Shown here: positions 62,230-64,000 of the stretch, piece after piece
Layout of the letters: each line of letters begins with the position of its first letter
Position numbering within the stretch: the first letter of the stretch is position 1
Source: Trochalopteron elliotii
Taxonomy: Eukaryota; Chordata; Aves; Passeriformes; Leiothrichidae
DNA length: 64,000 bases
NCBI GenBank assembly: GCA_024734555.1
Contig: JANPWX010000062.1
Coordinates: 453,267 to 517,266, forward strand
Direction of reading: 5' to 3'
Notes under the pieces: generated by a model
What the model was told of the DNA's origin: nothing
The model's input: only the letters and a program-made list of their open reading frames with translations
The model's database searches: none
Position numbers and translations under genes: made by a program

Positions 62230-64000
62230 AGAAAGATCTAATGTTGTCCAGGAAACTGAAGAATCTGTCATTAAATAAAACCAACTGGGAAATACAGTAT
62301 GTTGAAAGGACTCATCGGAACAGAGGAAAAACAAATTTCCGTTGAATCTTTGCATTAGATTTTTTTCAGGAAAGAGCCTGCCTTGGATGCAAAGGTTGCT
62401 AAATATTCCATTCATAAACCAGATGTCTGTTCTTCCTTGAGTCTGTAAATTTTGGAATGCATTTTGCCTTCCATCTACATTGAGGACTGCGACAGTATCA
62501 AAGGGAGTTCTGCAATCTGCATCAGTGGGAGGCTGCCTGAGCTAGCAGCTGGCACGGAAGACTTGGACAAAAGCCTAACTTCACTAAGTCGGTTGCAAAA
62601 CCTTCATCAAACTAGAAGTTGATGTTCAAATTATCACTTTTTGAGGGGTGCACAATGTTTGGATCAATTCACAGCATGACAGTGGACATACTGCTTTACT
62701 TTCTGATTATTTAGTTCTCCACTTGTCAGTTTAGTTTTCTCGTTCTGATCCACCTCAGTGAATTGATTTGAAATTCATAGATGAGGCAGGTTATATAACT
62801 GCAACTGTCTAGATCTCATGAGTATTTGCAGTGAGAACTGACTCACTGAGATGTGTACAAGTGTGCACACCCACATGTACATACAAACCCTTCCCTCACT
62901 GTTTCATCCTAACAAATATAACTTAAGGTATGATTCTTTAAAAACCCAAAGTCTTCCTCCACTTTCAAAGTATTGCTTAAAAACTGATGGAATGTAAACA
63001 TGGAATTCCTTTCTTTAAAGGGTAATAAAAGAAATCAATGGTTTAGTACATGGCATTTCACGTTATCTGGTATCAATAAGCTATTTTTAACAGTGGTGAA
63101 CAGTTATTGCTGTGTGTATTTTCTTTTTAAGAGCAGGATACTGAAATCAGGAGTGGAAGAAGAAATCCTATAATATGATTTTTCAGAGAAGAGGCATATG
63201 CTGTTCACTCTGCAGTCCAAAAGGAGCTAGAGCAAATACAATGAGAAAGCAACAGATAGAAGGGGAAGAGACATACAATTCTATTCAGAAAATCAGAAAA
63301 TGCTGAATAATTTGTTTTGCTACCAATGTGTGGGGGTGGATTTCCAATACAGAAATACACATTCCTTCTTTGATTCCAGCAGATCCAAGCATATGTTCTC
63401 TGAGCAGTTAAAATCCTGATCAAGCGGAAAACCAGTCACAGCAAACTCAGGTACACTTCATGAACAGAATATAGAAGTTGTTGATATTTTTCTGTACAGT
63501 CAAGGGAATCAGGGAAGGTATAAAAAATGCTATTCTGTTGTCTTCAATGAGAGTTATTTCTGATCGTATTTGGTATATATTTGGGGCTTTACTTTGCACT
63601 GTGCATTTGAAGTACAATGTAAACACAGAGTAGTAGTTAATATACAATAAACCTTAGTGCAATGACATACAATGGACAAACTAAAATAATTTCTCAGCTT
63701 TGTGTGGTAAATTATTGACTTAATGAAGTAAATGTATATGTAAAAATATATATCAGCACTAGGAATTTGACACAAAATATATTTCCCTAATTTCTGTTAC
63801 AAGTATATATACATAACACTTCAAAATACAAGTAATTCTTAAAGAATAGGCACAATATAGTTTTGAAACTTAAAGTATTAATGTGCATATAGGCTATCAA
63901 ACTTATCCTCTGTTGAAAAAATTCACAGACATATGGGGTAAGGTCATCTAAAGTAGCACAGAGAAGACTTGAAATGAGAAAAAATCAAGGAGAAAAGCAG
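62230..64000. other. unique sequence, no gene seen
   Basis: The part at 62360-62870 is slightly GC-richer; the rest is AT-rich. Minus-strand open frames of 66-74 codons near 63205-63775 have no recognised content. Confidence 0.45.

Overview
The window reads as AT-rich, CpG-poor, non-coding nuclear DNA from a bird. The main evidence is nine fragments of CR1, the dominant avian LINE. Several carry the typical CR1 3' end (reverse complement: a tagaatgg block, then a gaaggga/ccttaaagatcat block). A second marker is a minus-strand long terminal repeat near 8 kb, whose end matches the avian endogenous-retrovirus LTR family that begins with a TGTCCTGGTTTCAGCTGG-like sequence. A/C-rich low-complexity tracts of the kind common in birds are also frequent. 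Species and chromosome cannot be told from the sequence.

Layout. 0-7 kb is mostly unique sequence, with one weak exon candidate at the left edge and a few simple repeats. 7.97-8.49 kb is the minus-strand solo-LTR-like element. 8.5-20 kb is unique DNA with microsatellites and two moderate-GC blocks. 20-34 kb holds CR1 pieces at 20.4, 26.5 and 29.7 kb and a 1.95 kb plus-strand relic of CR1 ORF2 (endonuclease plus reverse transcriptase) at 31.3-33.3 kb, broken by many stops and frameshifts. 34-53 kb holds further CR1 fragments (39.5, 41.0, 42.3, 49.0 and 52.3 kb), a probable second solo LTR at 50.5-51.1 kb, and a moderate-GC block at 38.2-38.55 kb that looks like a candidate conserved element. 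53.5 kb carries a C-rich tract with strong G-quadruplex potential on the minus strand. 53.6-64 kb is unique AT-rich DNA in which I recognise no transposon.

No intact host protein-coding gene, tRNA, rRNA or CRISPR array is visible. The open frames are short (133 codons at most) and match nothing I recognise, apart from those lying in CR1. The window is therefore best read as intergenic or long-intron sequence. There is no operon or pathway to describe. The recognisable history is repeated CR1 retrotransposition, at least one LTR insertion, and decay. I found no convincing novel biological system. The items most worth a second look are three splice-bounded open segments, the 50.5 kb LTR, several perfect short hairpins, the G-quadruplex tract, and a few blocks that could be conserved regulatory elements.
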